Positions 62,118-64,000 of a stretch of DNA of 64,000 bases are shown piece after piece (position 1 is the stretch's first letter; each line of letters begins with the position of its first letter). The translations under genes were made by a program, and so were the position numbers. Under the pieces are notes generated by a model. That model saw only the letters and a program-made list of their open reading frames with translations. It was not told where the DNA came from and did not search any database. Origin of the DNA: CALOFP01 sp942492635 (GTDB lineage Bacteria > UBP6 > UBA1177 > CALOFP01); assembly GCA_942492635.1 (NCBI GenBank), contig CALOFP010000001.1, positions 372,001-436,000 of the forward strand, written 5' to 3'.

Positions 62118-63017
62118 TTAATCGCACCAGTCACCGTTCTGCCTGTGATCAACATCACCACCTATAGACATATTTGGATTTTCTTTAAGAAGCATTTCAA
62201 ATACTGATAGGTCGCTTATACAGTTTTCACCCACATCCAAGTCCTTTAAATTTGTCAGTTTTCGGAATGGTTCAGCAGAACGTATTCTGTTATTCATAAT
62301 ATACAATTCTTCAAGATGAACAAAATCCTTCAACGGGCCGGCATCTTCGATTTTATTACCACTCAGGCTTATGTTTTTCAAATTTTCATTCCCTGCCAAA
62401 TGTTCAAGTCCTTCTATGCTTTTTATTTCACTATTTTTTGCGTAAAATGAACTCAAATACTCAAAACCTTTTTCTAAATCCTTAAAAGATAAAGATTTGT
62501 TATTTGAGATATACAGCTTGTAAAGCCTCGGTAAATCTTTCAAAGGTGCAATACTTTTAACGTTATTCAATATGAGAGTCAGTTTGTAAAGTTCAGGAAG
62601 CTTTGAAAGCGGGGTGATATCCTCTATTTCATTTGCTCCAAGATCTAAATTGCTTATGCTGGGTAGTTGTTCAATCCCTTTTATTGATTTTATCCCACGG
62701 CCTATGCACACAACACTGCCATAGGCATTTCGATCTTTCCTTCTTACACATTTATCACTAAAATGTTCAGCTAAACATTTCTCTAGATTCGGGTCTTCAA
62801 ATTCCAGACACTCCTCTCCCGGATCCACGGCATCAGAATCGTTGACATCCGTATCGTTAGAACCATTCTGTTCATCAACATCAGTATTTGTATCATCAAC
62901 ATCAACTACCAAATTAGATGAATCACTATCATTTTTAATAATATTACTATTTTCTTCACTTTCTCCGCTGCAGCAGAAAAACAAAAAAACTGCAACAAAT
63001 AATAAAATTAATTTCAT
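62118..63017 (-). CDS. leucine-rich-repeat lipoprotein C
   Basis: A 299-residue near-copy of lipoprotein B: the first ~90 residues differ at only a few positions, whereas the LRR region differs more (LTLILNNVKSIAPLKD, NISLSGNKIEDAGPLKDF, LYIMNNRIRSAEPF, DVGENCISDLSVF). ATG 63017 has the same GGGAGG. The end is RQNGDWCD. Variation is concentrated in repeats that would form the binding surface. Confidence 0.87.
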   Translation of the reverse strand: MKLILLFVAVFLFFCCSGESEENSNIIKNDSDSSNLVVDVDDTNTDVDEQNGSNDTDVNDSDAVDPGEECLEFEDPNLEKCLAEHFSDKCVRRKDRNAYGSVVCIGRGIKSIKGIEQLPSISNLDLGANEIEDITPLSKLPELYKLTLILNNVKSIAPLKDLPRLYKLYISNNKSLSFKDLEKGFEYLSSFYAKNSEIKSIEGLEHLAGNENLKNISLSGNKIEDAGPLKDFVHLEELYIMNNRIRSAEPFRKLTNLKDLDVGENCISDLSVFEMLLKENPNMSIGGDVDHRQNGDWCD

Positions 63018-63041
63018 TTTGCCTCCCATTTTTCAGATTTC

Positions 63042-63060
63042 GGCCCCCAAGAAGGGGGCC
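63042..63060 (-). promoter_or_regulatory. GGCCCCC hairpin before LRR lipoprotein C
   Basis: Identical to the hairpin at 60082-60100, again 25 bases upstream of a lipoprotein start, so it was duplicated with the gene. Confidence 0.65.
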
Positions 63061-63134
63061 TCTATGTGAAATGATAAAAATAATTAAATATTTATCAAAA
63101 ACTGATATTCGGTAATTGCAGCAATCTTCCTATT

Positions 63135-63327
63135 TTACTCCAGAGAGTTGAGAATCTTGTTTATCTTACTTTCAAGATGGGGATTATTCATCGGGCGTTT
63201 TTTCATTTCCAAGAGCGTGTTCTTAAATTTTTGCCGAAAAAGTGTAAATATTCTTGTAAATATAAAAAACGACAACAAGAATAATGGTAATAAAACCTAA
63301 AAGCATAAACAGCTTTCTTCCTTTCAA
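63135..63327 (-). pseudogene. deletion remnant of a paralogue of the 619-residue protein
   Basis: The reading frame opens at a TTG at 63327 behind GGAGGA: KGRKLFMLLGFITIILVVVF matches the membrane anchor of the 619-residue protein (60175-62034). After YTFSAKI it hits a stop. In a +1 frame the sequence resumes at KNTLLEMKKRPMNNPHLESK, ending INKILNSLE, the last ~30 residues of the same protein. About 1.66 kb between these ends is missing. The last ~70 bases are identical to the intact gene, the preceding ones have synonymous changes. So this is a decayed second copy. Confidence 0.88.
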
Positions 63328-63385
63328 TTTATCCTCCGGAATATTTTTGATTGGTTTTTAAGGAAAGGTCACTGGAAAATTAAAA

Positions 63386-64000
63386 TCAGTAGCACCAGTC
63401 ACCCATTTGCTGGTGATTTACATCGCCATAGACATCGTCCAGATTTGGTGCCCTATTCAAAAGATCTTCAAAAGGTTTTAAATCTAAAATACAGTTTTCA
63501 CCCACACTGATGTATTCCAAACTTACAAGATTCCTGAAAGGTTCTGCGGAACGAATCCTGTTCTTTTGAATATACAAATTTTCAAGATAAACAAAATCCT
63601 TCAGTGGTGAGGCATCTTCGATTTTATTATTTATAAGGCTAATATTTTTCAGTTTTTTATTATTTCTAAGCTTTTCAAGCCCCTTAATACTGACCGTGCC
63701 GCTATGGTCATGGGTCAACCAGACCAGTGATTCAAAACCTCCCTCGATATCTGCAAAAGACAACTCCTTATTGTAGGATACGCTCAAGTCTCTCAGCCTC
63801 TTTAAGTTCTGTAAAGGAGCTATACTTTTTACGTTATTTCCATCCAGCTCAACCTCTGTCAGATTTTCAAGCTTTGACAACGGAGTCAGGTCTTCTATAG
63901 AGCTTCCTCTCAAACTTAAATCTTCCAATTCAGCCATGTTTTCTATTCCTTTGAGAGACTTCACATCTCTTCCACAGGCAAGAACATGAAAAAAAGATAC
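63386..64000 (-). CDS. leucine-rich-repeat lipoprotein D, N-terminus beyond window
   Basis: The minus-strand frame is open to the right edge, giving 204 codons; signal and linker are cut off. It reads VLACGRD followed by KSLKGIENM, matching VVCIGRGIKSIKGIEQ of lipoprotein C, then repeats LEDLSLRGSSIEDLTPLSKL, VELDGNNVKSIAPLQN, NISLINNKIEDASPLKDF, LYIQKNRIRSAEPF and ISVGENCILDLKPF, ending QQMGDWCY. It is more diverged than B and C from each other. The start codon is not in the window. Confidence 0.85.
   Translation of the reverse strand, partial: VSFFHVLACGRDVKSLKGIENMAELEDLSLRGSSIEDLTPLSKLENLTEVELDGNNVKSIAPLQNLKRLRDLSVSYNKELSFADIEGGFESLVWLTHDHSGTVSIKGLEKLRNNKKLKNISLINNKIEDASPLKDFVYLENLYIQKNRIRSAEPFRNLVSLEYISVGENCILDLKPFEDLLNRAPNLDDVYGDVNHQQMGDWCY

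Overview
The window comes from a Gram-negative (diderm) bacterium. It has a complete TonB/ExbB/ExbD system with a TonB-dependent receptor, at least nine lipobox lipoproteins, and a PilY1-type pilus protein. Many exported proteins carry long Asp/Asn/Ser-rich spacers, thrombospondin type-3-like calcium repeats, CGNG-type cysteine motifs and lamin-tail domains. That style is common in Myxococcota and other former Deltaproteobacteria and in some candidate phyla, but the sequence does not fix the taxon. TTG and GTG starts behind good Shine-Dalgarno sequences are frequent. I see no tRNA, rRNA, CRISPR array, transposase or phage gene.

Layout. (1) 1-16.5 kb, minus strand: one tightly overlapping operon for a surface glycan. 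It starts with a large GT-B glycosyltransferase, then the CDP-sugar genes rfbF, rfbG and an rfbC-type epimerase, a sugar C-methyltransferase, a DegT aminotransferase, TylF- and CmcI-type methyltransferases, a GT2 glycosyltransferase, a sulfotransferase, an APS-kinase-like gene, a formyltransferase and a PEP-synthase-like gene cut by the left edge. It should make a heavily methylated, branched and possibly sulfated and formylated deoxysugar glycan. A paralogue of the N-terminal half of the glycosyltransferase lies just upstream. (2) 17.9-21.7 kb, plus strand: a small exported-protein operon, a lamin-tail lipoprotein, a NeuA-like CMP-sugar synthetase and a 105-residue protein with its own promoter. 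(3) 22-26 kb: two paralogous secreted proteins with calcium-binding repeats and a shared C-terminal SGCS motif. (4) 26.2-31.6 kb, minus strand: exbD-tonB-exbB-receptor-lipoprotein. (5) 32-35.5 kb: an AAA ATPase and a PNGase F-like lipoprotein. (6) 36.1-42.2 kb, plus strand: an operon of acetyltransferase, LuxE, a LuxC-ligase fusion and an MFS exporter, without luciferase. (7) 42.5-49 kb: a TPM-domain protein, a beta-helix lipoprotein, an L-domain-like membrane protein and a giant transmembrane AraC regulator with a propeller sensor. (8) 49.3-54.8 kb: a PilY1 homologue split into two secreted polypeptides. (9) 55.8-64 kb, minus strand: a lamin-tail lipoprotein with a minisatellite, then an array in which leucine-rich-repeat lipoproteins alternate with a membrane-anchored protein resembling the lipid-transfer (vitellogenin N) fold. 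One copy of that protein is a deletion pseudogene.

The intergenic DNA is rich in dispersed elements: two copies of a ~270-bp repeat, several kinds of short palindrome, a 15-bp tandem array and a recurring TTTTGCGAAAACGT-like motif. Repeat-laden gaps at 31.7-32.4 kb and 54.8-55.8 kb share much of their content. The strongest candidates for something new are the Rossmann-like module attached to five different enzymes of the glycan operon, the LuxC-ligase operon, the split PilY1, and the alternating LRR/lipid-transfer-like array.
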